DNA from: a virus
DNA length: 20,010 nt
Virus record (IMG/VR): IMGVR_UViG_3300025112_000256
Coordinates: 1-20,010 of that record
Strand: one strand, 5' to 3'
Below the pieces are notes generated by a model. It did not search any database. It was not told where the DNA came from and worked only from the letters and a program-made list of their open reading frames with translations. The position numbers and the translations under genes are program-made. Positions within the stretch are counted from its first letter, which is position 1, and the number at the start of each line of letters is the position of its first letter. Shown piece after piece: positions 7,237 through 15,488 of the stretch.

Positions 7237-10077
7237 TTAATCAACGAACGCTGCTCCTGTTCTTGTAATATTAAAGTCAATCGCAATAAATTCGATTGCC
7301 CGAGTTGGTTTCAAGAAAATCTTGGCATACAGGATATTTCTATCAATCAAGTCCGGGGTGGTGGTGGTTTCGTCAAGGATCACCTTATAATCCGACAGAC
7401 CAAAGTTTGTTTTTACTTCGGCCAAGAAGGGATTGACTCGCGATAGGAATCTCGCCCAAGTTGTCTTATTATTTGGATCGAAAAGAATGGTTGCGGCCAT
7501 TTGTGAAATGCGTTTCTTTACAAAAATCATCAAACGTCGCACGTTGATGCGATCCAAAGCAGAAGGGGTGACCTGAAGAGTCTTTTGACCGAAGATTACA
7601 ATGCCCTCTGCGGGGAACTTCGCAATCGGGTTAATATTGGCGCTATAGAGATCATCTCTGTCCTTTCGACGCAGTTGGTGTGCGACGTCGATAACAGGAA
7701 TGCCTGCTGCACCCTCTGTGAGTCCGCCGCGGTTAAACCCAGCCGGCGCAAACCAGACTTGCGTCTTTCGCTGTGAGCTAGAGAAAGTGCCGATAGCAGC
7801 AACAGAAGGGGGCAACCAAACAAATGAGCCGTTGAGGGTATCGCGCGCGCGGACCCATGGATAGAACGTACAACCATAAGAGGTGTTTAGACCTCGGTCG
7901 CGTAGGTTTGCAATTGCCTGTCGAATAGTACTCTGAGTATTATTTCTGGCAGAAGCGAGGCCCTCTTCGCGCGGCGTGAAGCCATCAGGAAGGTCAATAA
8001 CTGCCAAAGCGTCTGCTCGATCCTCACATGTCCTGATTAAATGAGTAGTGAGGCTTGCGTTTGTAAGAGCAGGTATGGAAGCCAAGTTCATCTGTGCAGC
8101 GTCGGGGTCGGCAATAGTATCAATTGCTCGCCGGATGCTATAAAACACATAATTGCTACTATCTGTGGGGCTGTCGGCAAGATTTCTGTTAGCAAATGGG
8201 TCGAGTTCCTTAACATCCAGGCCGTCAAAGCCGCCATACATTGGAACTGTGAATCTATCATAGCCAGCATTAAGAACACCGGTTACGGGCCCATTAGCAT
8301 AAGTAAGGGACCCCTCTCCGGCAGTTGTATCATTATGCGAGCCACTTTCCCACACACCTGATCCAGATATATCATCGAGTGTGAAGTCCATGGAGAGTTC
8401 GGTATTTAAAGTTGTGCTCGTGGAAAACGTGTTGCCCACAAGGCCGCCGCGGGGGCGCAGAAGGTCAATGGTCGAACGCTCAAAGACGGTGCTCCCCGCA
8501 GCCTCAGCCGTCTGAAGCCCGAAGTATGCGTCAGTTGGGTTGTTAAGGTTCCCATCAGAAGCATTAACTCTGAATTCGGGGGCTGGGTAAAGTACATTAA
8601 CTGCGTAATTAATGGTGCTACCGGCGCCTCCCGAAATGGCAAACAAAGATCCGGAGGTGATCACCCCCGAGCCTTGTACGGGCAGCCCGATCACTTTCGA
8701 ACCAGAAAGCCACTGGCCGGCGTCACCGGAACCAGTGGTTAAATTATCTTCATCATTATATTTAACAATGCCTCGGAATCCGAAAGGAAGAAGGCGCGCG
8801 TCTGTAATCCCAGCGTCAACATCGGCATTCATCTGAATTCGAATATAATCAGAACGATTCGCATAGTTGCCAACTTCAATGTTTCTGCGCTCAGTCTCGT
8901 CCCAACTAAGATATTTGTCGCCAACTTTACGTGCAACATAGTTTAAAGAGTCAGGGTTGAGATCGCAATTATTGAATTGTTCTATGATGCGGACGACATT
9001 ATCTGTGTCACTCAAGTGGCGAACAACCACAGAAAACTGACCATACTCGGTACTATCATTAGTTGAAACCTTGATATCTTGAATTGAAACCTTAAGATTT
9101 TTGCTTGTCCAGTCGCCGGCTTCGCCCAGTGCAACAAACTTAAACAAGTTTTGAGGTGCATCCGTAGGGCTTAAGCGACAAGAAACCACCTGAGGGGTCT
9201 CGGCGGAGTTTAGATTCCCATCAAAATCGTAACCTTTTCCGGTTGTACTGCCTGTCGTCCGTATGGGAACAATCGCTGCCCAAGTATTAGTTTGAGTATT
9301 GTCAATTTGAGCTGCAAGGTGACGATCGAATGTTTCGCCCAAGAAATAATTGACCACGGTGTTGCTAACCGAGCTATTGGTCTTTGCTGGGTTTGTGTTA
9401 AAAACTTTTCGAATATATTTCGAATCATTCTTGCTAAAGTTGAAAGTACTCGTAAGGGTGCTGCTACCATCGTACTTTTTGATGAGCATCTTGTACTCAA
9501 ACTTGCCACCTACATTCTGAACAATTGGTCCCGAGCCGGTAACTGGGGCGCCGGCTTCCACCGTGTTCGCGGTGCTGCCGCTCTTGGCGATGGCTCCGCT
9601 TAATTCAAAAGAAACACCGGCATCAGTAGAATAGAAAACAGCGGCGAGAGCGCCAGTGAGTTCCATCTCTGTTCCAGACCCAGTCTCAAAAACAATAAGC
9701 CCATAAGCATTGGTGGCCTGCCAGCCGGCTATACCACCACCGGCAGCATCCGAACGATCCGCGCCAAGGAGGCGGACATAAGTGAGGGGAGAACTGTTAC
9801 GAAGATAAGCCTGGGCGCCATACATTCCATAAGTGGCGGCAGTCGCATTGGCGCCTTGGCGCCAGACGTCGTCGCCCATATTGCCCGGGCTCGGTGAGCC
9901 GAAGATATCAACAAATTCCGCAAATGAATTAACCGTGGTAGGTCGTAAAGCCGGGCCTTTCGGGGCGCGCCCAAACAGCACCGGGCCGATACCAGCAGGG
10001 GAAGCAGGTACTTGGGAGTTATCAATCTCATTGATGAAAACTCCAGGGGATACAAATCTATAATTTTTTACTGACAT
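7237..10077 (-). CDS. Contractile tail sheath protein (gp18-like)
   Basis: A 946-residue sheath protein. The N-terminus FVSPGVFINEIDNSQVP, followed by GPVLFGRAPKGPALRP, is the classic sheath opening. From about residue 688 to the end lies the conserved sheath core: FTPREEGLASARN, YGCTFYPWVRARDTLNGSF, WLPPSVAAIGTF, APAGFNRGGL, NPIAKFPAEGIVIFGQKTL, INVRRLMIFVKKRI and the C-terminal strand IEFIAIDFNITRTG, which links neighbouring subunits. T4 gp18 has 659 residues, so the roughly 600-residue middle is enlarged. It looks beta-rich and Ser/Thr/Gly/Asn-rich, as expected for surface-exposed inserted domains. Start ATG 10077 has AGGAGA 9 nt upstream. Its 5' region carries two copies of the ACTATTTA motif, so it may head its own transcript together with the tube gene. 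Confidence 0.95.
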   Translation of the reverse strand: MSVKNYRFVSPGVFINEIDNSQVPASPAGIGPVLFGRAPKGPALRPTTVNSFAEFVDIFGSPSPGNMGDDVWRQGANATAATYGMYGAQAYLRNSSPLTYVRLLGADRSDAAGGGIAGWQATNAYGLIVFETGSGTEMELTGALAAVFYSTDAGVSFELSGAIAKSGSTANTVEAGAPVTGSGPIVQNVGGKFEYKMLIKKYDGSSTLTSTFNFSKNDSKYIRKVFNTNPAKTNSSVSNTVVNYFLGETFDRHLAAQIDNTQTNTWAAIVPIRTTGSTTGKGYDFDGNLNSAETPQVVSCRLSPTDAPQNLFKFVALGEAGDWTSKNLKVSIQDIKVSTNDSTEYGQFSVVVRHLSDTDNVVRIIEQFNNCDLNPDSLNYVARKVGDKYLSWDETERRNIEVGNYANRSDYIRIQMNADVDAGITDARLLPFGFRGIVKYNDEDNLTTGSGDAGQWLSGSKVIGLPVQGSGVITSGSLFAISGGAGSTINYAVNVLYPAPEFRVNASDGNLNNPTDAYFGLQTAEAAGSTVFERSTIDLLRPRGGLVGNTFSTSTTLNTELSMDFTLDDISGSGVWESGSHNDTTAGEGSLTYANGPVTGVLNAGYDRFTVPMYGGFDGLDVKELDPFANRNLADSPTDSSNYVFYSIRRAIDTIADPDAAQMNLASIPALTNASLTTHLIRTCEDRADALAVIDLPDGFTPREEGLASARNNTQSTIRQAIANLRDRGLNTSYGCTFYPWVRARDTLNGSFVWLPPSVAAIGTFSSSQRKTQVWFAPAGFNRGGLTEGAAGIPVIDVAHQLRRKDRDDLYSANINPIAKFPAEGIVIFGQKTLQVTPSALDRINVRRLMIFVKKRISQMAATILFDPNNKTTWARFLSRVNPFLAEVKTNFGLSDYKVILDETTTTPDLIDRNILYAKIFLKPTRAIEFIAIDFNITRTGAAFVD

Positions 10078-10114
10078 TCGTTACGTTCTCCTACACAAGT
10101 GGAAATGTTCAAAG

Positions 10115-10132
10115 TAAATAGTGTTAAATAGT
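10115..10132 (-). promoter_or_regulatory. Tandem ACTATTTA motifs upstream of sheath gene
   Basis: The minus strand has two exact copies of ACTATTTA (10132-10125 and 10122-10115), starts 10 bp apart, or one helical turn. They lie about 38 and 48 nt upstream of the sheath ATG (10077) in a short non-coding gap. Exact copies and matching positions at other genes suggest a late promoter or activator site. Confidence 0.45.
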
Positions 10133-10142
10133 TTGAATGGTA

Positions 10143-11087
10143 CTATTCTCTATAAAATCCATCCTTAATGGTATCGGGTATATCACCCATGATTGCTCTC
10201 TCGCGTCCAATCTTTACTTCAACAGCGTTTTCGCGGGTAACAATCTTAGGTCTTTCTTGGTTTTCGCCTTCCCCGATCAGGTATCCCAGTACCTCTATAT
10301 TAATAGTGGTCTCGTAATTTCTTTGTGACATCTCCAGGTCTGCTTGGTTAGAATTGTTAGCAAACGAACCCTCGATAAACACCTCGTAATAGTGCCCCTC
10401 ATTTTCAATTCTCTTGGGCATCTTGGAATTGCCAGGGACAGTTAAAAATGGCCTTATTAACTCATTGAGTTGTTGTTGGTACTCTGTACGCACTGTTACT
10501 TCATAATTAACCTTAACCCAAACCGGAAGAGGGATTGTTATCGTCTCATAAACCACTCTTTGAGTCGACATATTCCTTTTATTAGTATTGAAGTTCGGAG
10601 AGCGAACAGTCTTGTCGGGGCCAAACTTTCTTTTAGCAAACGCATTTTGAAACTCAGCTGTCTTTTTCTGATTAATGCGCCGAGCAATCGTTATGGTGCC
10701 CCCTTTGGCATCAGGCTCCGGGTAAATATTTGCATATACACTACCTTTAAAGTTGGGTTCCTTTGTAACAGTCGCTCGATTAACACTAATCAATGGTAAA
10801 ACCAATGTCTCCTCAGAATCCCGAAGCCCTCTATTGTGTTTTAGTTGATAGGCCCTTTCGGCTGTAACCCACAGAACTGGGACTTTTTTAAATCCCTCGT
10901 TTGTGGTAACCGATAAGTTTAGTTCCTCATCAACAAACCTTAACATAGCCCCGTCGATAGTTTCTAACGAGGAAGGCATGAATTCAATTTCATGCAATTT
11001 TTTGGCAACGCTTTCGTTACCAATATAATCATACTTGGTACTTTTTTTATCCTGAATTTGCTTTTGAGTTCGCTTGCTTCGGGACAT
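10143..11087 (-). CDS. Tail completion / sheath stabiliser protein (gp15-like)
   Basis: A 314-residue protein placed between the neck protein and the tail sheath. Residues about 179-270 follow the T4 gp15 pattern: YETITIPLPVWVKVNYEVTV, TEYQQQLNELIRPFL, then a strand with YYEVFIEG and a final RNYETTINIEVLGYLIGEGE. The earlier LVLPLISVNRATV (95-107) also fits. gp15 caps the tube and sheath end and joins the tail to the head; T4 gp15 has 272 residues. The basic N-terminus (SRSKRTQKQIQDKKS) is extra. ATG 11087 has AGGA about 7 nt upstream and is 4 nt after the preceding stop. The match is based on pattern, not alignment, so a different tail-completion role (gp14-like or gp3-like) remains possible. 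Confidence 0.6.
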   Translation of the reverse strand: MSRSKRTQKQIQDKKSTKYDYIGNESVAKKLHEIEFMPSSLETIDGAMLRFVDEELNLSVTTNEGFKKVPVLWVTAERAYQLKHNRGLRDSEETLVLPLISVNRATVTKEPNFKGSVYANIYPEPDAKGGTITIARRINQKKTAEFQNAFAKRKFGPDKTVRSPNFNTNKRNMSTQRVVYETITIPLPVWVKVNYEVTVRTEYQQQLNELIRPFLTVPGNSKMPKRIENEGHYYEVFIEGSFANNSNQADLEMSQRNYETTINIEVLGYLIGEGENQERPKIVTRENAVEVKIGRERAIMGDIPDTIKDGFYRE

Positions 11088-11091
11088 GTCT

Positions 11092-12354
11092 CTATCCTAC
11101 AAAGATGCCGGTGGGAACATTTGACAAAACCTTTTCGCTGGCATCTTGTAGGGACGCGTCGTTGGTGGCGACCGCAACATAGGTTGTGCTTTCCAGGATC
11201 GTCTTAAGCTCCTCACGCAAAGCATCTTGCTCTGCTTTCGCCTGCCCTAGTAGGTCGGCAAAATTAAGCGTGACATTTTCGCCAGGAATTGGAATAACAG
11301 AGAATTTGCCTCTTATCTGTCCCAACATCTCTTTTGTCAAGGCGAGTGCAAACCGACGAATCCACTGTTTGCCAATAGAGTTAATGCTTTCATAGGGGAG
11401 GTTATTAAACGGTAACGTATTTAAATTATTGACCCCGTCAATACCCTCTCTGCCGCGGCCAGTCTGTTCCCACGGTTCATATTGATTATCGATTGTAAAT
11501 TGTATCCAAAACTTTTTGGGGCTGTACCCCTCTGGTCGCGGAAAGATTCTTAACATATTGTCTTTGATTTCATACGAATAGTGGGAAATTCTTGTATATA
11601 TAGCATCTTCGTATGCCATGGCTTGAAGCTTGTTTTGCCACGCTGGGACAATCTCAAATGTCGAATCATCAGCATACTGTCCGTAGGTTCTCATGTTTCC
11701 AACCACCGAGAAGCCTCCATAGTAACCATAGAATCTCCACATTGCGCGTGGGGTCTTAAAGAACACTTTACGTACCACAACGCGCTTATCCTGGACCTGG
11801 CCTGCAAAACCAACGCCTCCGGCGGCGGACGAACTAGAAATAATCGTCTGTAAGTCGTAGTCTTGTTGCTGTGATACTATATCGACTGATGCCGAATAGA
11901 TAGGAACAAGGCCGCCGATCCCGGTCTCGGTTGCCAAACCTTGGGCAACTCTTTTAGTAAATCCGTAGTCAAATCGAGGATATTTTAATTCAACGTTTGA
12001 CCCCGAAACTGCATCGCCCGCAACTATCTGTCCATCCTGATCAAAAGAGGCAGTAGCAGCGCCGAGCATGCTTCCCAATGCATTTTTGCTCTGGTGTAGA
12101 TTAACTAAATATGAGTATTCAAGTACCGCCTCTTCGTAGGCCGAATATACATTGCCTTCGACTAGCTCAACATCTAATACATCTCCGCCGAGCTTTTTAT
12201 AAGTATATGCAACTTGGTCTGCTGCCCCAGAAAAAAACGCGGCTGAGCCATATATGCCAAAAGGAAGAGTTGCCGCAACGTTGCCGGCGGTCCCTGTGAC
12301 AGGCAAGATATTTGAGTTCGACGTCGATGCTGGATTTAGCTTCGGTACGGCCAT
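11092..12354 (-). CDS. Neck / head completion protein (gp13-like)
   Basis: A 420-residue protein with the shape of the T4 gp13 family, which seals the filled head and docks the tail. Residues 54-80 read KLGGDVLDVELVEGNVYSAY followed by EEAVLEY; this matches the 'LG.PV..VELT..QI..AI..AL..Y' opening of gp13 proteins. The C-terminal part, from about residue 327, has QWIRRFALALTKEMLGQIRG, then a small beta segment (PIPGENVTLNFADLL), a helix AEQDALREELKTILE, and the ending PTGIFVG, like gp13 C-termini. T4 gp13 has 309 residues; the extra length is in the middle and an N-terminal low-complexity arm. ATG 12354 has AGGGG upstream. It is the first gene after the strong terminator that closes the capsid module. 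Confidence 0.7.
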   Translation of the reverse strand: MAVPKLNPASTSNSNILPVTGTAGNVAATLPFGIYGSAAFFSGAADQVAYTYKKLGGDVLDVELVEGNVYSAYEEAVLEYSYLVNLHQSKNALGSMLGAATASFDQDGQIVAGDAVSGSNVELKYPRFDYGFTKRVAQGLATETGIGGLVPIYSASVDIVSQQQDYDLQTIISSSSAAGGVGFAGQVQDKRVVVRKVFFKTPRAMWRFYGYYGGFSVVGNMRTYGQYADDSTFEIVPAWQNKLQAMAYEDAIYTRISHYSYEIKDNMLRIFPRPEGYSPKKFWIQFTIDNQYEPWEQTGRGREGIDGVNNLNTLPFNNLPYESINSIGKQWIRRFALALTKEMLGQIRGKFSVIPIPGENVTLNFADLLGQAKAEQDALREELKTILESTTYVAVATNDASLQDASEKVLSNVPTGIFVG

Positions 12355-12380
12355 TTATTTTTCCCCTACTACTACACTAG

Positions 12381-12387
12381 TAAATAG
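12381..12387 (-). promoter_or_regulatory. CTATTTA motif between terminator and gp13-like gene
   Basis: The minus strand reads TTTCTATTTACTAG; CTATTTA is the core of the motif seen at other gene starts. It abuts the terminator hairpin and lies about 27 nt upstream of ATG 12354, so it could restart transcription after termination. Confidence 0.4.
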
Positions 12388-12417
12388 AAAGCCCCGCCTC
12401 AAAAGAGGCGGGGCTTT
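12388..12417 (-). terminator. Strong Rho-independent terminator after the major capsid gene
   Basis: A perfect 13-bp inverted repeat, AAAGCCCCGCCTC / GAGGCGGGGCTTT, with a 4-nt loop. On the minus strand it is followed by TTTCTATTT. It sits 50 nt past the capsid stop (12467). Because it is symmetric with T-rich ends on both sides, it could also stop plus-strand transcripts. Confidence 0.9.
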
Positions 12418-12466
12418 TACTATTTTGACCTATCGTCAGATATTATTCGATATCTTTAACAATCAA

Positions 12467-14218
12467 CTAGCTAGTCGGATTGCCATCGAGATCCTGTACA
12501 ATAACTAAACCATACATATCTGGACGAACCATCTTCTTGGCATATCTGGTCATCACGCCCTTGCGAGGCACGAAGTCTTCAACACCGAAGATCGTAGGTG
12601 TGGTCTGCAGCGGCACATAAGGTGCATACACATAGCCACTTTCAAGGAAGCTACTACCGCGTCGGCCAACAAGGACCAAGTTACGCGGGAAGTAAGGATC
12701 GACAAGAATGTCGAACTTCTTCGAAAGAGAACCAGTTTTTACAGCACCGATATCGCCACGATCGCTATCAGCGGTCACGTTAGCGCGGAAGCCAGCCGTA
12801 AACTCAAGGACGTTGGCAACTTCGGGTCCGCAGACGACGAAGTTGGCACCACCACGTAAAGTCTTACGGTGGATCTGGGCAGAAACATCGTTGATTGTCT
12901 CAACGAGGGTTTCATACCACTCACTTACGTTACCAGTGAAATCTGGAGTACCAGACGCACCGATCTCAGCACCCGTCACACGATTGACGAATTTACCTGC
13001 ATTGCGCGACCAGTAGCGAGTAGCGGCAGTTGCGCCACGCACGAGATCCTCAAGAATCTCCTGATCGATTTCGAGAGCAATCTGCTCAGAAAGAATCTGA
13101 GTCAGCTCAACCTCGGCATCAAGGTTGTGGTAGGCGTTAAGATCCTGTCCTAACTCCGGGGTCCACTTGGCCTTGAGCTTCTTGGTCATCGCGGTGACAG
13201 CCACCGAATCGATCTTGATGTCGATCTCGGGGATGAATGCATTATTTTCCAGACCCCAAGTATCAGCACCAACGAGGGATCCAAGACCGCCGCCGGCAGT
13301 GAAGTTATCCTCAATCGGAGCCTGAACAACGGCGACACCATTGATCGCGGCTCCGAGCACTGCCGTACTCTCTGAGCCAGACGCATTAACGATAAATAGC
13401 ACCTTCGTACTATCGTTAGGATCTTCGCGGGTTAGCCTACGCACCAGACGGCCGTTCGCTAAGTCAGTAGCGGCGCCCAGTTTCATCTGAATCGCAACAA
13501 AGTCATCAAAGTCAAATTGACCGGTGGTCAGCTCACTCTTCGGAACGGTCGCCATCGCAACATTCGATCCGGATACCAGATCCTGATCATATTCTAGTAG
13601 AGACAGAGTATCATAGTTTGTCGTGAAACCGGCATGGGCGTACCATTCGCCAGCTCCTCCGACGGTACCCGAAGCGACCTGAGTCGTTGTGACGCCGACC
13701 GAAGCGGTTGCAGACGCATAACCGTTGTTGAGGGCATACGGACCACGCTCGGCATTTACTCCTGTAAGGAGAACACCGCCGGTGATCTCTGCACCAACTC
13801 GCCCACCACCATAGAGTGATGTATTCGTTGGGTAACCCAATCGAGGATCGTCGGCGTTGACGCCGGCTCCAATAGTCGTCGACGTTGTAAAGTCGAGGAA
13901 GAAGATGAGACCACTAGGGAGACTCATCGGCTGAACACTAACGAGATCGTTGGCGATCAGATTGCCGAATACTCGGCGAACCAGCGGGAACGCAACAGCT
14001 GCAAAGCCCTCAACGTCGCCACCAGCGCCCATGGAACTGGACTCACGGAGAAGCTCTTTTGCCTGGTTTTCAAGCAACCGAGCCATTCCGTTTCGAAGTT
14101 CATCGCGACCGATACCCTCAAGAAGACCAGTCTGTTCCCATTTAGAAATGAGAGCAGCCCCGTCTGCAGAGAGATCACGATTAACGATGCCTTCTGTTAG
14201 TTTTTCTACAATAGACAT
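12467..14218 (-). CDS. Major capsid protein (gp23-like)
   Basis: A 583-residue major head protein of T4 type (gp23, 521 residues). The N-terminal arm has WEQTGLLEGIG and ARLLENQAKELLRES (residues 46-60), which parallels the gp23 propeptide. Next comes the conserved core FPLVRRVFGNLIANDLVSVQ, PMSLPSGLIFFLDF (77-110). Later segments fit the HK97-fold shell: AYHNLDAEVELTQILSEQIA, then an Asn/Val-rich NFVVCGPEVANVLE, and the C-terminal MYGLVIVQDLDG. A prohead-protease site of the form L-x-E is present at LRE (57-59), so the mature protein would start at Ser60 (inference). ATG 14218 has a near-perfect AGGAGGT 8 nt upstream, as suits the most abundant virion protein. It follows the scaffold gene and is closed by a strong terminator. 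Confidence 0.95.
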   Translation of the reverse strand: MSIVEKLTEGIVNRDLSADGAALISKWEQTGLLEGIGRDELRNGMARLLENQAKELLRESSSMGAGGDVEGFAAVAFPLVRRVFGNLIANDLVSVQPMSLPSGLIFFLDFTTSTTIGAGVNADDPRLGYPTNTSLYGGGRVGAEITGGVLLTGVNAERGPYALNNGYASATASVGVTTTQVASGTVGGAGEWYAHAGFTTNYDTLSLLEYDQDLVSGSNVAMATVPKSELTTGQFDFDDFVAIQMKLGAATDLANGRLVRRLTREDPNDSTKVLFIVNASGSESTAVLGAAINGVAVVQAPIEDNFTAGGGLGSLVGADTWGLENNAFIPEIDIKIDSVAVTAMTKKLKAKWTPELGQDLNAYHNLDAEVELTQILSEQIALEIDQEILEDLVRGATAATRYWSRNAGKFVNRVTGAEIGASGTPDFTGNVSEWYETLVETINDVSAQIHRKTLRGGANFVVCGPEVANVLEFTAGFRANVTADSDRGDIGAVKTGSLSKKFDILVDPYFPRNLVLVGRRGSSFLESGYVYAPYVPLQTTPTIFGVEDFVPRKGVMTRYAKKMVRPDMYGLVIVQDLDGNPTS

Positions 14219-14258
14219 TTTTAATACCTCCTTTTATTTTTGTAATAATTGAATGTCA

Positions 14259-15401
14259 TTATTTCTGTAAACCTGCTAAACGCAGCATTCGACCCATTGC
14301 TGGGTCTTTTGTTGCCTCGTTGTTTTTCTTAGAATTGAGTAAAAGCGATGTAGGTCTTGTGACAGCTTCACGGAGTGTTTGTGGTCTCGAACTCTTACGG
14401 GAGTTCGAAACACCCACTGCGTTTTGAATTGTCTCAAAAATCATATTCGCTTCTTCAACAGAATTGGCAGATTGAACAGCTTCGACAATTTGATTTTTTT
14501 GTCGCTCATTCAAGGAGGTGCTGCTTAATGCCTTGTTTTGATAAACAAGCTTGGCGTTTTCCAAGTTCAGCCTCATGAGCTGATTCTTGGATTCGATCAA
14601 AAGAGCACGTAGCTCTTTTGTTGATTCTGTAAGTTTGGTGATTTTATTCTCATAAACCATATGCGTCACATCCGGAGCCGTGTCCTCGTCTTCTTCGAGT
14701 TCTTCGGCTTCCTCTAGGTGCGCACCGTGGGCGGCAGCCATGGCATCGTTGTTGGCTTGCTCTACGCCATTATAGGCGGAGTTAACGGATGACCAACCAT
14801 TTGGCACCGGCTGCATATCCACAACAAGTTCTTCAATAAGATCGGATAGCATTTCTTCGGTGAGATTGATGTCTTCGTCTTCAGATTCGTTGGTCATCGT
14901 CGAAGGCGCGTCGCGGTCTTCTTCGAGGTTGCCCTCCTTAGCGGTTTGTGTGACGTTTGCCCGTGTTACTGGCTTATCTTCTAGTCCGGCTTCTCCCGGG
15001 GTTTCAATAGTTGTGACGCCAACATCGCCCTCTTCGAGAGCAATCTCGTCGGCTAAAGCCGTTGCGTCAATCATATCATCGCCTTCCACAATTTCATCCT
15101 TTAAGCGCTCTCTCAATTCGTTAAAATTGATCTCAACTATCTCATCTTCACCCGGATGGCCTAACTCTTCGTTTTGGAAACCATACGGGACGCCGTCCGT
15201 AAAAGTACTATCTGCTGCGGGCGCATCCTCTTCTAGATCAGCAAGAATAGAGTCGGCACCTTCGTCCTGCTCAAGTAAAACATCTAGCGCAGTCCGGACT
15301 TCTGCAGAATATTTTTCCAATACGACGGTTTCGGCATTCTTAAGTGCCGCTTCTTTTAGTGCTTTAGCATCCACAATTGCTTCTTCTAATAACGAAGACA
15401 T
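14259..15401 (-). CDS. Prohead core / scaffold protein (gp22-like)
   Basis: A 380-residue, very acidic protein immediately upstream of the major capsid gene, as expected for a gp22-type scaffold that fills the prohead and is later degraded. The N-terminal helix MSSLLEEAIVDAKALKEAAL, long Asp/Glu-rich stretches (residues 48-130 and 170-245), and a coiled coil at about 247-295 (ITKLTESTKELRALLIESKN onward) are visible. LNERQKNQIVEAVQ and SVEEANMIFETIQ (297-326) precede a basic C-terminal tail ending RMLRLAGLQK. T4 gp22 is shorter (269). ATG 15401 is preferred to the in-frame TTG 15431 because GGAG lies 7 nt before the ATG. The upstream gap holds a motif copy and a palindrome. Confidence 0.8.
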   Translation of the reverse strand: MSSLLEEAIVDAKALKEAALKNAETVVLEKYSAEVRTALDVLLEQDEGADSILADLEEDAPAADSTFTDGVPYGFQNEELGHPGEDEIVEINFNELRERLKDEIVEGDDMIDATALADEIALEEGDVGVTTIETPGEAGLEDKPVTRANVTQTAKEGNLEEDRDAPSTMTNESEDEDINLTEEMLSDLIEELVVDMQPVPNGWSSVNSAYNGVEQANNDAMAAAHGAHLEEAEELEEDEDTAPDVTHMVYENKITKLTESTKELRALLIESKNQLMRLNLENAKLVYQNKALSSTSLNERQKNQIVEAVQSANSVEEANMIFETIQNAVGVSNSRKSSRPQTLREAVTRPTSLLLNSKKNNEATKDPAMGRMLRLAGLQK

Positions 15402-15417
15402 AGATTTACTCCAAATC

Positions 15418-15430
15418 TGATAACTTATCA
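15418..15430. promoter_or_regulatory. Short palindrome upstream of scaffold gene
   Basis: TGATAA-C-TTATCA is a perfect 6-bp inverted repeat with a 1-nt centre. It lies between the ACTATTTA motif and the ribosome site of the scaffold gene. It could be an operator or a chance AT-rich palindrome. Confidence 0.3.
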
Positions 15431-15434
15431 AAAA

Positions 15435-15442
15435 TAAATAGT
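15435..15442 (-). promoter_or_regulatory. ACTATTTA motif upstream of scaffold gene
   Basis: An exact minus-strand ACTATTTA (within GACACTATTTATTTTTG) lies about 34 nt upstream of the scaffold ATG (15401), in an 87-nt non-coding gap. It is a candidate late promoter for the scaffold-capsid pair. Confidence 0.45.
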
Positions 15443-15488
15443 GTCAGAAAGTTTAAAAAGCCAACAATGCAAATCTTTTAGAGGGTTA

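Noticed and set aside
14860-15420. 186-codon plus-strand frame, very Ser-rich
   Set aside because: It is antisense to the acidic scaffold gene; Glu/Asp codons read backwards give Ser/Phe-rich sequence. No ribosome site is present.
15402-15431. TTG 15431 as scaffold start
   Set aside because: It adds ten residues with no ribosome site; the ATG at 15401 has GGAG at good distance.
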